From Maledivibacter halophilus (GTDB lineage Bacteria; Bacillota; Clostridia; Peptostreptococcales; Caminicellaceae): DNA of 64,000 bases. Below, piece by piece: positions 26,019 to 34,880 of the stretch (position 1 is its first letter; every line of letters starts with the position of its first letter). Both the position numbers and the translations under genes were made by a program. The stretch is taken from positions 112,439-176,438 of the forward strand of contig NZ_FUZT01000005.1 in the NCBI RefSeq assembly GCF_900167445.1. The letters run 5' to 3'. Under the pieces are notes generated by a model. That model was not told where the DNA came from and did not search any database. It saw only the letters and a list, made by a program, of their open reading frames with translations.

Positions 26019-27194
26019 ATGGTTAGCTTAAATGATGTAAAAGTTGTTCATGAAGATATTAAATCTTACTATAAAACTCTTCATGCTTGTCCAGAACTTG
26101 GATTTGAGGAATATGAAACGTCAGCATTTATTGCTAAAAAACTTCAAGAATTTGGTCTTGAAGTAACTAAAAATGTAGCAAAAACTGGGGTGATAGGAGT
26201 CATCAAAGGAGGTGAAATAGACAAAACCCTAATGCTTAGAGCAGATATTGATGGTTTACCACTTAAAGAAGAAAGTGGACTTGAATATGCATCTAAAAAT
26301 GAAGGAAAAATGCATGCATGTGGTCATGATGCTCACGTATCAATGCTTCTTGGAGCTGCTAAATATCTATCTGAGAACAGACACTTAGTAAAAGGTACTG
26401 TAAAGTTTGTTTTTCAACCTGCTGAAGAAGGCCCAGCACCTGGAGGAGCATCTGTAATGATAAAAGAAGGCGTTCTAGATGATGTAAGTACTTGTCTTGC
26501 AATTCATGTTTCCCCTCTTTATAAAACTGGAGAAATTATGGTTCAACAAAAGGAAGCCATGGCATCTACTGATTTTTTTAAAGTAGAAATTACTGGTAAA
26601 GGTGGACATGGATCTTCACCCCATTCAGCAATTGATCCTATTCCTGCTTTAACCGAAATAATGGCAGCATTTAATCTTCTACCTTCGAGAGAAATAGACC
26701 CACTCGATCCTTGTGTAGTTACAATAGGAACTGTTAATACTGTTTCTTCATCATGGAATATTATTCCTGAAAAAATCGAAATTACCGGAACATTTAGAAC
26801 TTTTTCTACTGAAGTTAGAGAAACAATCAATAAAAGATTAAAGGAAATCTCTGGAAACATTGCAGCAGCTCACAGATGTACTGCAGTTTATACAAGAGGT
26901 AAAGGTTATATGCCAACGATAAATAATGATACAATAGTTGAATTTGTTGTTTCAACAGCTAAAAGATATCTTTGTAAAGATAAAATATTTCTTGAAACTA
27001 AACCTTTCACCGGTGGAGAAGATGTAGGCGCATATTTCAAGAAAGTTCCTGGTGCATTAATTTGGCTAGGATGTGCAAATCCTAATAAGGAAAGTCCAGT
27101 ATCTTTACACAATCCTAGATTTAAAGTTGATCTTGAAGCCCTTGCTGTTGGTGTACAAGTTCACGTAAATAACGTTATATCCTTTTTTGAATAG
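26019..27194 (+). CDS. M20D amidohydrolase
   Basis: The 391-residue protein contains RADIDGLPL, the zinc motif HACGHDAH, QPAEEG and a C-terminal SLHNPRF with the last metal-ligand His. The dimerisation domain lies at about residues 180-290. It hydrolyses N-acyl amino acids or peptides such as p-aminobenzoyl-glutamate or hippurate-like compounds. It follows puuD by 12 nt with a GGAGG site and precedes the YfcC-type transporter. Confidence 0.88.
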   Translation: MVSLNDVKVVHEDIKSYYKTLHACPELGFEEYETSAFIAKKLQEFGLEVTKNVAKTGVIGVIKGGEIDKTLMLRADIDGLPLKEESGLEYASKNEGKMHACGHDAHVSMLLGAAKYLSENRHLVKGTVKFVFQPAEEGPAPGGASVMIKEGVLDDVSTCLAIHVSPLYKTGEIMVQQKEAMASTDFFKVEITGKGGHGSSPHSAIDPIPALTEIMAAFNLLPSREIDPLDPCVVTIGTVNTVSSSWNIIPEKIEITGTFRTFSTEVRETINKRLKEISGNIAAAHRCTAVYTRGKGYMPTINNDTIVEFVVSTAKRYLCKDKIFLETKPFTGGEDVGAYFKKVPGALIWLGCANPNKESPVSLHNPRFKVDLEALAVGVQVHVNNVISFFE

Positions 27195-27241
27195 GTATAT
27201 GTTAACCAAAATATGAAATTTAAACTAAAGGAGGAAAAACC

Positions 27242-28654
27242 ATGAGTAAACCCATAAATAGAAATAAAAAAGAGTTTAAAATGATTAATTCTTTCGCGCT
27301 GTTATTTTTTGTAATTATATTTGCAGCTATTCTAACGCATATTATTCCTGCTGGTCACTTTGATACAATCGAAGTAAATGGAAGAATGGTGATTAATCCG
27401 GATTCATTTAAATTCATAGAATCTAATCCAGCTAGTTTTTTTGATATATTTAGAGCAGTCCCATATGGACTTGTTGCTTCTGCAATGCTTGTTATTGGTA
27501 CCATGATGATCGGAGGAAGTATTGGTGTTATTCAAGAAACTGGTGCTCTAAACATAGGTATTTCTAAAGCTATTTCAAAACTTGGTAACAAAGGTGGGAA
27601 TCTTGTATTAGTTCTTATATTTTGTATTTTTGCTTCTTTAGGTGGCTTTCTTGGATTTATTGAGGCATCTATTCCTTTTATTCCACTTGCGATTTCTATT
27701 GCTGTTGGTCTTGGATATGACTCAATTACTGGAGTTGCTGTAGCTCTTTTAGGTGCAATGATTGGTTTCTCAAGCGGTCCTACGAACCCACTAACTGTTG
27801 GTATTTCACAAAGTCTTGCAGGGTTACCAATGTTCTCTGGCTTAAGTTTTAGAATCGTTATTTTTGTAATTACAATTATCGTATCACTTCATCATATTCT
27901 CAAATATAGTAAGTCAATTAAAGCAGATTCAAGTAAGAGTCTTATGCACGATATTGATACCAGTGATTTAAGCTTTGATGTTGATACATTTCAAAAAGAA
28001 AAATTTACACTGGCCCATAAATTAATTATTTTAACACTCATTGGTTGTTTAGGTCTATTCATTTACGGAGCTATAAATTTTAGATGGTACTTTAATGAAT
28101 TAAGTGCACTATTTATTTTAATCGCTCTAGTAGCAGGTGTTCTTGGTAAACTTGGTATTAATAAAACAGCAGAAGTATTTGTAAAGGGTGCTTCAGGTAT
28201 TGCTGGAGGAGCTTTAATTATCGGAGTTGCTCGAGGTATTCAATGGATTCTTGAATCTGGAAACATCATTGATACAATTATTCATTCAATATCCACTCCA
28301 CTTAGTACACTACCTCCTGTAATCTCAGCCATTGCAATGTTACTATTTATATGTGTTATAAACTTCTTTATACCATCTGGTAGTGGTAAAGCAGTTATTA
28401 CAATGCCAATCATGCTCCCAATGGCAGATATCGTTGGTATTTCAAAACAAACTGCAATCTTAGCTTACCAATTAGGTGATGGTATTACAAATATAATTTA
28501 TCCAACACTTGGAGTTGTTCTAATAGCACTAGCATTTGGTAAAGTTCCATATGATAGATGGTTTAAGTTTACCATATCACTTGTTATTAAATTATTAATA
28601 CTTTCCATTATATTCTTATTTGTTGCAATTCAAATAAATTATGGTCCATTCTAG
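27242..28654 (+). CDS. YfcC/DcuC-family membrane transporter
   Basis: The 470-residue protein has about 12 hydrophobic segments and the family features LTHIIPAGHFD near the start, GFIEASIPFIPLAISI, and FIPSGSGKAVITMPIM near the end. The IPAG and IPSGSGKA re-entrant loops are typical of YfcC-type carriers. It would import the substrate that PuuD and the M20 enzyme break down. The substrate is unknown. Confidence 0.85.
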   Translation: MSKPINRNKKEFKMINSFALLFFVIIFAAILTHIIPAGHFDTIEVNGRMVINPDSFKFIESNPASFFDIFRAVPYGLVASAMLVIGTMMIGGSIGVIQETGALNIGISKAISKLGNKGGNLVLVLIFCIFASLGGFLGFIEASIPFIPLAISIAVGLGYDSITGVAVALLGAMIGFSSGPTNPLTVGISQSLAGLPMFSGLSFRIVIFVITIIVSLHHILKYSKSIKADSSKSLMHDIDTSDLSFDVDTFQKEKFTLAHKLIILTLIGCLGLFIYGAINFRWYFNELSALFILIALVAGVLGKLGINKTAEVFVKGASGIAGGALIIGVARGIQWILESGNIIDTIIHSISTPLSTLPPVISAIAMLLFICVINFFIPSGSGKAVITMPIMLPMADIVGISKQTAILAYQLGDGITNIIYPTLGVVLIALAFGKVPYDRWFKFTISLVIKLLILSIIFLFVAIQINYGPF

Positions 28655-28772
28655 GATCATACAATTATGGATTATATTCACGTAAAAGAACCACTTGTAT
28701 AAGAACTGATTCCTTTACGTCCTATATCTTAAGACGCTCTAAAAGTTCTTCCAACTGCTATAACTTTTCAAA

Positions 28773-28799
28773 GTACCCCTATAAAAGGGGTACATTTTT
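28773..28799 (+). terminator. Terminator of the puuD operon
   Basis: GTACCCCT (28773-28780) and AGGGGTAC (28786-28793) form a perfect stem followed by ATTTTT. Confidence 0.8.
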
Positions 28800-28922
28800 C
28801 CTCTTCTTTAAATACTTACTCACTCAACTTATTTAACCCTCAATTCAAACCTCTATAATATCTTGCTATATAATTTTCATTAACAGAAAATATTTTCAAA
28901 AACCGTTATTACTTATGATACT

Positions 28923-28951
28923 GTTCACCGTACCACTGTAACTGCAGTTTT
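28923..28951 (+). repeat. Repeat encoding SPYHCNCSF, copy 1
   Basis: These 29 bases match the minus strand of 32937-32965 at 26 positions. Both copies can be read as SPY(H/R)CNC(S/G)F, suggesting remnants of related genes. The rest of 28800-29015 shows nothing recognisable. Confidence 0.45.
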
Positions 28952-29015
28952 CAATTTTGGTAAGATTACTTTATTAGAATCCCTTCAATATATATCGATA
29001 GAATCGTCCCCTTGC

Positions 29016-30017
29016 TTATAGTTCTATCAACTCATTAAAAAACATTGGATGTGCTAGTTTGCCAAGACTGAAAGGCTGATCTAACGGTTTGTGGTTATCA
29101 AATAAACTTGCTTTTACAATCTGCATGTTGTCATATGTTTTAAAAAAGTATTCACATGTATTTGTATTGATGAAAGCAGTATATTTTGTATAGTCATATG
29201 TATTTCTTGAGGATATTACAGCACCCCTTGGAATAGACACACTTTCCATAATATGAAAGCATGATACAATTGTTTCAATAGCGTTTTTAGGTGTTGGTAC
29301 ATGGGTTTTCAAATATGCAGTCCTTACAAAACGTTCCGGAGATGTATAACCTCCTGGAAGTAATGTAGTTCCTCCAGCTTGACCAAATGGCTTTAACCTA
29401 ATATTTTCCCAAAAAACTTCTTCAGTCTGTTCTGGAGAAACTTCCATGTAGTTTCTCAAATTAGTCATATGCCATTGAAAATCAGGACTATTGGTCATAA
29501 CACCGATGGGATTGTCAAAAAGCTTCAAGCCTTTTTTTGTTTGCTCAATAACAACGCATTTTCCGGTCTTATCTGCAGCAATCCAATGGAGCGGAGCTAT
29601 TGTCTGTGTAACAGGATCTGGCAAACCTATAATAGATATATTATTTAATGCTATTCTTAAGTCTTTTATTGATGAACATCTTCCTAAAATATAGTGAAGA
29701 AAATCAACTGAGGCTATCTGCTGAGAAGTTAAATAGGGCAATTGTCTGTTGTACTGAGCGTATCCTGCAAAGTATAATGATGCTGCTGCAAATCCTTCTT
29801 CATTTACACCATCGAAAAAACCAAAAATTCCGTCAAGCTTCTGCCCAATTCCGATAAAACTGTAGTAATTGCGAATCGAAGTCATGTTCAAAGTGTTTTT
29901 CCATATATAGTTTTTAGGTACTATATAAAGCTCGGGTTGAATATCATAAGAAAAATCCATAGTTCTTCCAAAAAATGTTTCTACTTGTTGAGACTGTAAT
30001 GTTATTGCTGTACACAT
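29016..30017 (-). CDS. Choloylglycine hydrolase/penicillin acylase family enzyme
   Basis: I place the start at 30017, where AAAGGGGG precedes ATG-TGT, so that removal of Met exposes the N-terminal nucleophile Cys2. An ATG at 30077 would add 20 residues and bury it. The 333-residue Ntn-hydrolase shows Arg18 and Asp21 in FFGRTMDFS and Asn in GVMTNSPDFQWH. The family cleaves bile salts, penicillin V or N-acyl homoserine lactones. No signal peptide is present, so it is cytoplasmic; the true substrate is unknown. Confidence 0.85.
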   Translation of the reverse strand: MCTAITLQSQQVETFFGRTMDFSYDIQPELYIVPKNYIWKNTLNMTSIRNYYSFIGIGQKLDGIFGFFDGVNEEGFAAASLYFAGYAQYNRQLPYLTSQQIASVDFLHYILGRCSSIKDLRIALNNISIIGLPDPVTQTIAPLHWIAADKTGKCVVIEQTKKGLKLFDNPIGVMTNSPDFQWHMTNLRNYMEVSPEQTEEVFWENIRLKPFGQAGGTTLLPGGYTSPERFVRTAYLKTHVPTPKNAIETIVSCFHIMESVSIPRGAVISSRNTYDYTKYTAFINTNTCEYFFKTYDNMQIVKASLFDNHKPLDQPFSLGKLAHPMFFNELIEL

Positions 30018-30177
30018 GTTGTATCCCCCTTTCCTATACAGTATATGAGAGCACATTGTTTTAATACGTAAAAGCAACTATAAAATTCAAAATACTAGTC
30101 TCAACAGTTCTATGAAAAATATGTTGGATGAAGTTGAATTTATATAACTTTTTACAAATATATGACAAATATGTTCT

Positions 30178-30213
30178 AGTAAAATATTAATGATAAATCT
30201 TTAATATTTTACT
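30178..30213. repeat. Perfect 13-bp inverted repeat
   Basis: AGTAAAATATTAA (30178-30190) and TTAATATTTTACT (30201-30213) flank a 10-nt loop. The stretch 30018-30337 has no gene; it holds this hairpin and the repeat at 30319-30343. Confidence 0.45.
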
Positions 30214-30318
30214 ACTGTTTCCTTTCATTTTTAGCCTCTTCCTAAAAATTTAAAGAAGATCATATAAAAATAGAGCATATAAGAATAGGAAAGTAAGCTA
30301 TTATCAGATGATGAAAGA

Positions 30319-30343
30319 AAAGGTACCCGGTATCTTTTTATTT
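30319..30343 (+). repeat. GGTACC-type dispersed repeat
   Basis: Matches 7742-7766 at 24 of 25 bases (AAAGGTACC, C, GGTATCTTTTTATTT). It overlaps the end of the MerR-type gene. Confidence 0.5.
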
Positions 30344-31165
30344 AATTTTTTGTACTTGTATAGATAGCTCTATTAAATATTTTTCCTGTGATTGAGCTGA
30401 AAGATATCCTATAAGTTCATTTTCATAACCATCTCCAATAATTTCATATCCACTTTGTTCTATAAAATCTATTAGCTTTTTATAAGAAATATGTGTTGTA
30501 TCATAACTTCCTCTATGATTAATACATGCATAAATCCCCTTTGGTTTAACATTCACATCATCAGTTATAGTTTTATTATCTATAACAATATAAATAGCAT
30601 TTATGTTATTAAACTTTTCATTAAGTATGTCTTCCTTTTTTATAATCCCTCCAATGGAATTTCCATTATCAAATACTTCTTTTTCCCTACAACGATTAAT
30701 AAAATCAATAATTTTTGCCATTATTTCTTTATAATCCTTACTTTCAACACTAGAAGTTAAAATATATGTAGGGTCACACCTTTTGAAATAAGGTTCCTTA
30801 ATAAGCCGCTGCTTAATAGCTTTTTCTAACTTTAAAGATTTATTTTCTATTTTGTTGCTAATATGTCTTAGCTTATTAATTTGATTCTTTATTGCTTCAT
30901 TTTTATTCTTAAGTAGCTCTACTAAACCTTCTATATCTTTGTCACTTAGATATTCCTTAATCTCTTTTAGTGGTACTCCCATTTCTTTCAAGCTTATTAA
31001 TGTATCTAATGCCTCAAATTGACTTAAAGAATAGTACCTGAAATTATTTTCATCCTTATACATAGGAGAAAAAATACCATACTTATCATAATAAATTAAA
31101 GTCTGCTTAGATACATTTACTAGCTTTGCAAACTCTCCTGTAGAAAAATATTCTTTATTCTTCAT
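30338..31165 (-). CDS. MerR-family regulator with effector-binding domain
   Basis: The start at 31165 (ATG after AAAGGAA) is preferred to TTG at 31183. The N-terminal MerR helix-turn-helix reads FSTGEFAKLVNVSKQTLIYYDKYG, followed by a coiled coil (about 75-115) and a GyrI/BmrR-like ligand domain of about 150 residues. It is divergent from a MATE efflux gene, with the operator at 31191-31221 between them. It likely activates that pump on binding a toxic compound, as BmrR does for Bmr. Confidence 0.88.
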   Translation of the reverse strand: MKNKEYFSTGEFAKLVNVSKQTLIYYDKYGIFSPMYKDENNFRYYSLSQFEALDTLISLKEMGVPLKEIKEYLSDKDIEGLVELLKNKNEAIKNQINKLRHISNKIENKSLKLEKAIKQRLIKEPYFKRCDPTYILTSSVESKDYKEIMAKIIDFINRCREKEVFDNGNSIGGIIKKEDILNEKFNNINAIYIVIDNKTITDDVNVKPKGIYACINHRGSYDTTHISYKKLIDFIEQSGYEIIGDGYENELIGYLSAQSQEKYLIELSIQVQKIK

Positions 31166-31190
31166 ATTTATAATTCCTTTCAAAAAATCC

Positions 31191-31221
31191 TTGACTATAT
31201 AGTTACTATATACCTTATTAT
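31191..31221 (+). promoter_or_regulatory. MerR-type promoter of the MATE gene
   Basis: TTGACT (31191-31196) and TATTAT (31216-31221) are 19 bp apart, the stretched spacer typical of MerR-activated promoters. The spacer contains the perfect palindrome TATATAGT-T-ACTATATA (31196-31212). Confidence 0.8.
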
Positions 31222-31257
31222 TCTATTAGTAAACACTTAGAACAAGGAGGATTATAC

Positions 31258-32583
31258 ATGGAAAATACATTTTCTCAAAAAACATCATTAAAAGAATTCT
31301 TTAAATTTATTTCCCCACCAATTCTCTCTATGCTTTTTTTATCATTGTATACAATTATGGATGGTATATTTGTATCTCACAAAGTTGGATCTGACGCATT
31401 AGCTAGTATTAACATTGTACTCCCTATGGTTAACTTATTGTGTGGTATTGGTGTTATGTTGGCAACTGGTGGTAGTGCTTTAATATCTATTTCATTAGGG
31501 AAAAACAACTTAAAAGAAGCTAATAATGGATTTAGCTTAATTCTTTTATTTTCTTTGATAATTGGCGTTATATTTAGTGTCTTAGGACTTGTATTTAATG
31601 AAAAAATTTTTTCCCTTTTAGGTGCCACAGAAGCTTTAATGAATTATTGTAAGAATTATGGAATAATAATTTTATTATGTGCTCCATTCTATATACTTAA
31701 AATGATTTTTGAGTATTTTACAAGAGTGGATGGTGCCTTTAACTTTAGTCTATTAGCTTCTTTATTAGGTGGATTAATTGATTTAATACTTAATTATGTA
31801 TTCATATATCACTTAAATTTTGGTATTAAAGGTGCCGCTTTATCAACACTTATTGGCTCTGCTTTTTCTACTATTTTATGTTCCTTATATTTTATAAGTA
31901 AAAAATCCACATTAAAATATGTTAAGCCATCATTAGACTTAAGGTTATTGAAAGATACTATATATAATGGTTCATCTGAAATGGTAACTCAGTTATCTGT
32001 CGCAATAACTACATTGTTGTTTAATTACACTGCCCTTAAATATGCTGGTGAAAGCGGGGTAGCGGCAATTACAATAATATTGTTTATTCAATTCGTAATG
32101 ACATCAGTCTATTTAGGACATATAGCAGGTATTTCTCCTATTATTAGTTTTAATTATGGTGCTAAAAATCAAAAAAAAATTAAAGAATATAATTTATATT
32201 CAAAAGTTTTTGTTATGATATCTTCATTAATTATATTTATTATTTGTTCTGTTTTTTCTCCAATTATTGTTAAGATATTCATCTCCAAAACAAATATTGT
32301 ATATAATATAACATTGAAAGGATTAAAAATTTTTGCTTTTTCATTTTTAGCTACAGGTTTAAATATTTATACCTCTGGATTGTTTACAGCTTTATCTAAT
32401 GGAAAGATTTCAGCATTACTTTCTTTTTCAAGAACCTTTATATTTTGTATTATAGGTTTTTGGGTATTACCTAGTCTTTTTAAACTAAATGGATTATGGT
32501 TAGTAGTTCCATTTGCAGAATTTTCATCGCTCTTTGTTTCATTATTCTTTTTAAAAAGATATAAAAGAGTTTATTTATATTAG
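31258..32583 (+). CDS. MATE-family multidrug efflux transporter
   Basis: The 441-residue protein has 12 predicted membrane helices in two homologous halves, with family features SLYTIMDGIFVSHKVG near the start and GIKGAALSTLIG in the first half. The second half contains GHIAGISPIISFNYGAKN. MATE pumps export cationic drugs in exchange for Na+ or H+. The upstream MerR-type promoter indicates drug-induced expression. Confidence 0.9.
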   Translation: MENTFSQKTSLKEFFKFISPPILSMLFLSLYTIMDGIFVSHKVGSDALASINIVLPMVNLLCGIGVMLATGGSALISISLGKNNLKEANNGFSLILLFSLIIGVIFSVLGLVFNEKIFSLLGATEALMNYCKNYGIIILLCAPFYILKMIFEYFTRVDGAFNFSLLASLLGGLIDLILNYVFIYHLNFGIKGAALSTLIGSAFSTILCSLYFISKKSTLKYVKPSLDLRLLKDTIYNGSSEMVTQLSVAITTLLFNYTALKYAGESGVAAITIILFIQFVMTSVYLGHIAGISPIISFNYGAKNQKKIKEYNLYSKVFVMISSLIIFIICSVFSPIIVKIFISKTNIVYNITLKGLKIFAFSFLATGLNIYTSGLFTALSNGKISALLSFSRTFIFCIIGFWVLPSLFKLNGLWLVVPFAEFSSLFVSLFFLKRYKRVYLY

Positions 32584-32663
32584 AAAATTACATAATTGAA
32601 ACCATTAGAAATTCTATTTGAAATTGATTACAAAATAACTTCATCCCACTTATGAATTATTAA

Positions 32664-32706
32664 CAAATAGCATGAAAATGTTGTTGGCTTTTCATGGTAT
32701 TTGTTT
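32664..32706 (+). terminator. Terminator after the MATE gene
   Basis: CAAATAGCATGAAAA (32664-32678) pairs with TTTTCATGGTATTTG (32689-32703), one mismatch, then T-rich sequence. Confidence 0.65.
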
Positions 32707-32712
32707 ATTCAA

Positions 32713-32990
32713 TTATATTAAGTTAGGAAACATATCTATACATAGGATATCTTTATCGTCATTACCATTTGAATTCGATTTATGATCTCTTTGTATTTTA
32801 ATTTATTGATTTTTAGCTTATCTGTATTAAAGTTTAAAACATCTATATATATTGATATTGCTGCCATTACCCCTATTCTTTCCAAGTATTCTTATGAAGC
32901 ATTCTGCATTTCCATAATTTTAAAATGCTTCCCCACAAAACCGCAGTTACAGCGATACGGTGAACCAAGCCATATCCAAAATCTTTAGTT
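32713..32990 (-). pseudogene. Broken gene with SPYRCNCGF motif, copy 2 of repeat
   Basis: A minus-strand frame reads WLGSPYRCNCGFVGKHFKI and then MEMQNAS before a stop. It continues in frame with EYLERIGVMAAISIYIDVLN and KLKINKLKYKEIINRI, and after a likely frameshift ends with NGNDDKDILCIDMFPNLI at 32713. One internal stop and one frameshift make it non-functional. The family is not recognised. Its first segment matches 28923-28951. Confidence 0.45.
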
Positions 32991-33217
32991 AAAATTATTA
33001 CACATATTCTAATGCAAGTAAAATCATAACTGCTTTTAAATAACAGCTTTTATTCCTACACCAAAAATCATATAATTGTAATAAGGTTTATATAGTAAAA
33101 CTTAATTTATACATATGAAAATATCCAATGCTTCTAAGGATTTTTCATGGGTATAAATTAAAGTCTTTACTTAAATCCCTATAATTAAGATATAATTAGA
33201 TAATTTAAATTTAGGAC

Positions 33218-33301
33218 AACTGCATAATATATATAGTAGTCTTCTAGAGCTTTTAAAGCTGGATATAGTAGATGGCTTTTGCAAAAGGTAATTATGCAGT
33301 T
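33218..33301 (+). promoter_or_regulatory. Structured leader upstream of the recombinase
   Basis: AACTGCATAAT (33218-33228) pairs perfectly with ATTATGCAGTT (33291-33301). Inside are two further hairpins, AGCTTTTAAAGCT (33249-33261) and CTTTTGCAAAAG (33276-33287). The layout suggests a three-way junction in the mRNA leader or a protein-binding DNA site. It ends 36 nt before the recombinase start. Confidence 0.45.
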
Positions 33302-33336
33302 TCTTTTATTAACAAAACAACAAAAAGGTGATAGCT

Positions 33337-34872
33337 ATGGAAAAAATCTGTATGTATTTACGTAAATCTAGAGCCGATGAAGAAGCTGAAAAACGTGGTG
33401 AAGGGGAAACCTTATCAAAGCATAGAAAAATATTACTTCAAACGGCAAAAAAATTAAATTTAAATATAGTTAAAATCCGTGAAGAGATTGTATCTGGAGA
33501 AAGTCTTATGCATAGGCCAGAAATGCTAGAACTTTTAAAGGAAGTTGAAAAAAGCATTTATGATGCAGTTCTAGTTATGGATATGGATAGGCTAGGTCGT
33601 GGTAATATGCAGGAGCAAGGCCTTATCTTGGAAACCTTTAAAAAATCTAGAACTAAAATAATAACTCCTAGAAAAACCTATGACCTAGAAGATGAATTTG
33701 ATGAAGAATATTCAGAGTTTGAAGCCTTTATGGCCAGGAAGGAATTAAAGATTATTAACCGCAGACTTCAGCGTGGTAGAATTCGTTCTGTTGAAGATGG
33801 GAACTATATATCACCCAATCCTCCTTATGGATATCTTATTCATGAAACAAAGGATTTTAGAACCCTCAGGCCCCATCCACAGCAAGCCCCAATAGTTAAA
33901 ATGGTCTTTGATTTATATGTAAATAAAGGCCTTGGCGGGGGGAAAATTGCCAATAGATTAAATGAACTGGGATACACTACATATACAGGCAAAAAGTGGC
34001 ATAATAGCTCTGTTCTTATAATAATTAAAAATCCCGTTTATAAAGGTAAAGTTATATGGAAGAAAAAAGAAATAAAGAAATCCAATAATCCTAATAAAGT
34101 TAAAGATACAAAAACTAGACCTATAGAAGAATGGATTATCGCAGATGGTAAGCATGAAGCCCTTATATCGGAAGAATTGTTTGATAAAGCCCAAAGGATA
34201 CTAAACAAAAGAACCCATGTACCATACAATACTAAAATCATAAATCCCTTAGCCGGCATAATAAAATGCGGTATTTGCAGTAGAAACATGGTATATAGAG
34301 AGTACAGTCATGCAGCTCCTCGCATTTTATGCTACAATTCCCTTTGCAGTAATAAAAGCACTAGATTTGAATATGTTGAAGAAAAAATACTTGAAGGGTT
34401 AAATGAGTGGCTTAATAAATATAAAATTAAATGGAATGATGAATATATCAATGCTGCAAGTGATGATAATTCTATGATAGATATTTTTATGAAAACCCAT
34501 AATAAATTGAAAAATGAACTTGAAGAATTATCTAAACAAAAGGGGAATTTACATGATTTATTAGAGCGTGGAATATACAATGTTGATACATATTTAGATA
34601 GAAGTCAAATATTAATAGAAAGAATTGACAGCACTAACCAATCTATTGAAAAAGTATTAAAGGATATAGAAATGGAAAAGCAAAAAAACTTGGCTCAAAA
34701 AAATATTATTCCAAAGGTAGAAAAAGTTCTAGATATTTACCCTAAAACCAAAAGTTCCTATAAAAAAAATAAGCTGCTAAAATCAATTCTTGAAAAAGCA
34801 GTTTATACAAGGTTCCCTAATCAAAAAAGCAATGAATTTACCCTAGACCTTTATCCTAAGCTAACTAAGTGA
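33337..34872 (+). CDS. Large serine recombinase (skin-type, SpoIVCA-like)
   Basis: ATG at 33337 is preferred over GTG at 33328 because AAGGTGA lies at the right distance. The 511-residue protein has the resolvase domain (residues 1-145) with catalytic Ser11 in YLRKSRADEE and the Arg set in MDMDRLGRG. A recombinase domain (PPYGYLIHE, about 165-270) and a zinc ribbon with IIKCGICSRNM and YNSLC follow. A coiled coil at about 385-470 (ELEELSKQKGN...) completes it. It converges on the truncated sigK, 8 nt away, and should catalyse site-specific excision of the intervening element during sporulation. Confidence 0.9.
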   Translation: MEKICMYLRKSRADEEAEKRGEGETLSKHRKILLQTAKKLNLNIVKIREEIVSGESLMHRPEMLELLKEVEKSIYDAVLVMDMDRLGRGNMQEQGLILETFKKSRTKIITPRKTYDLEDEFDEEYSEFEAFMARKELKIINRRLQRGRIRSVEDGNYISPNPPYGYLIHETKDFRTLRPHPQQAPIVKMVFDLYVNKGLGGGKIANRLNELGYTTYTGKKWHNSSVLIIIKNPVYKGKVIWKKKEIKKSNNPNKVKDTKTRPIEEWIIADGKHEALISEELFDKAQRILNKRTHVPYNTKIINPLAGIIKCGICSRNMVYREYSHAAPRILCYNSLCSNKSTRFEYVEEKILEGLNEWLNKYKIKWNDEYINAASDDNSMIDIFMKTHNKLKNELEELSKQKGNLHDLLERGIYNVDTYLDRSQILIERIDSTNQSIEKVLKDIEMEKQKNLAQKNIIPKVEKVLDIYPKTKSSYKKNKLLKSILEKAVYTRFPNQKSNEFTLDLYPKLTK

Positions 34873-34880
34873 CTATAGCA

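Noticed and set aside
30018..30077. Longer start for the choloylglycine-hydrolase-family enzyme
   Set aside because: It would place 20 residues before the N-terminal Cys that must be exposed for catalysis; the internal ATG has a strong Shine-Dalgarno.
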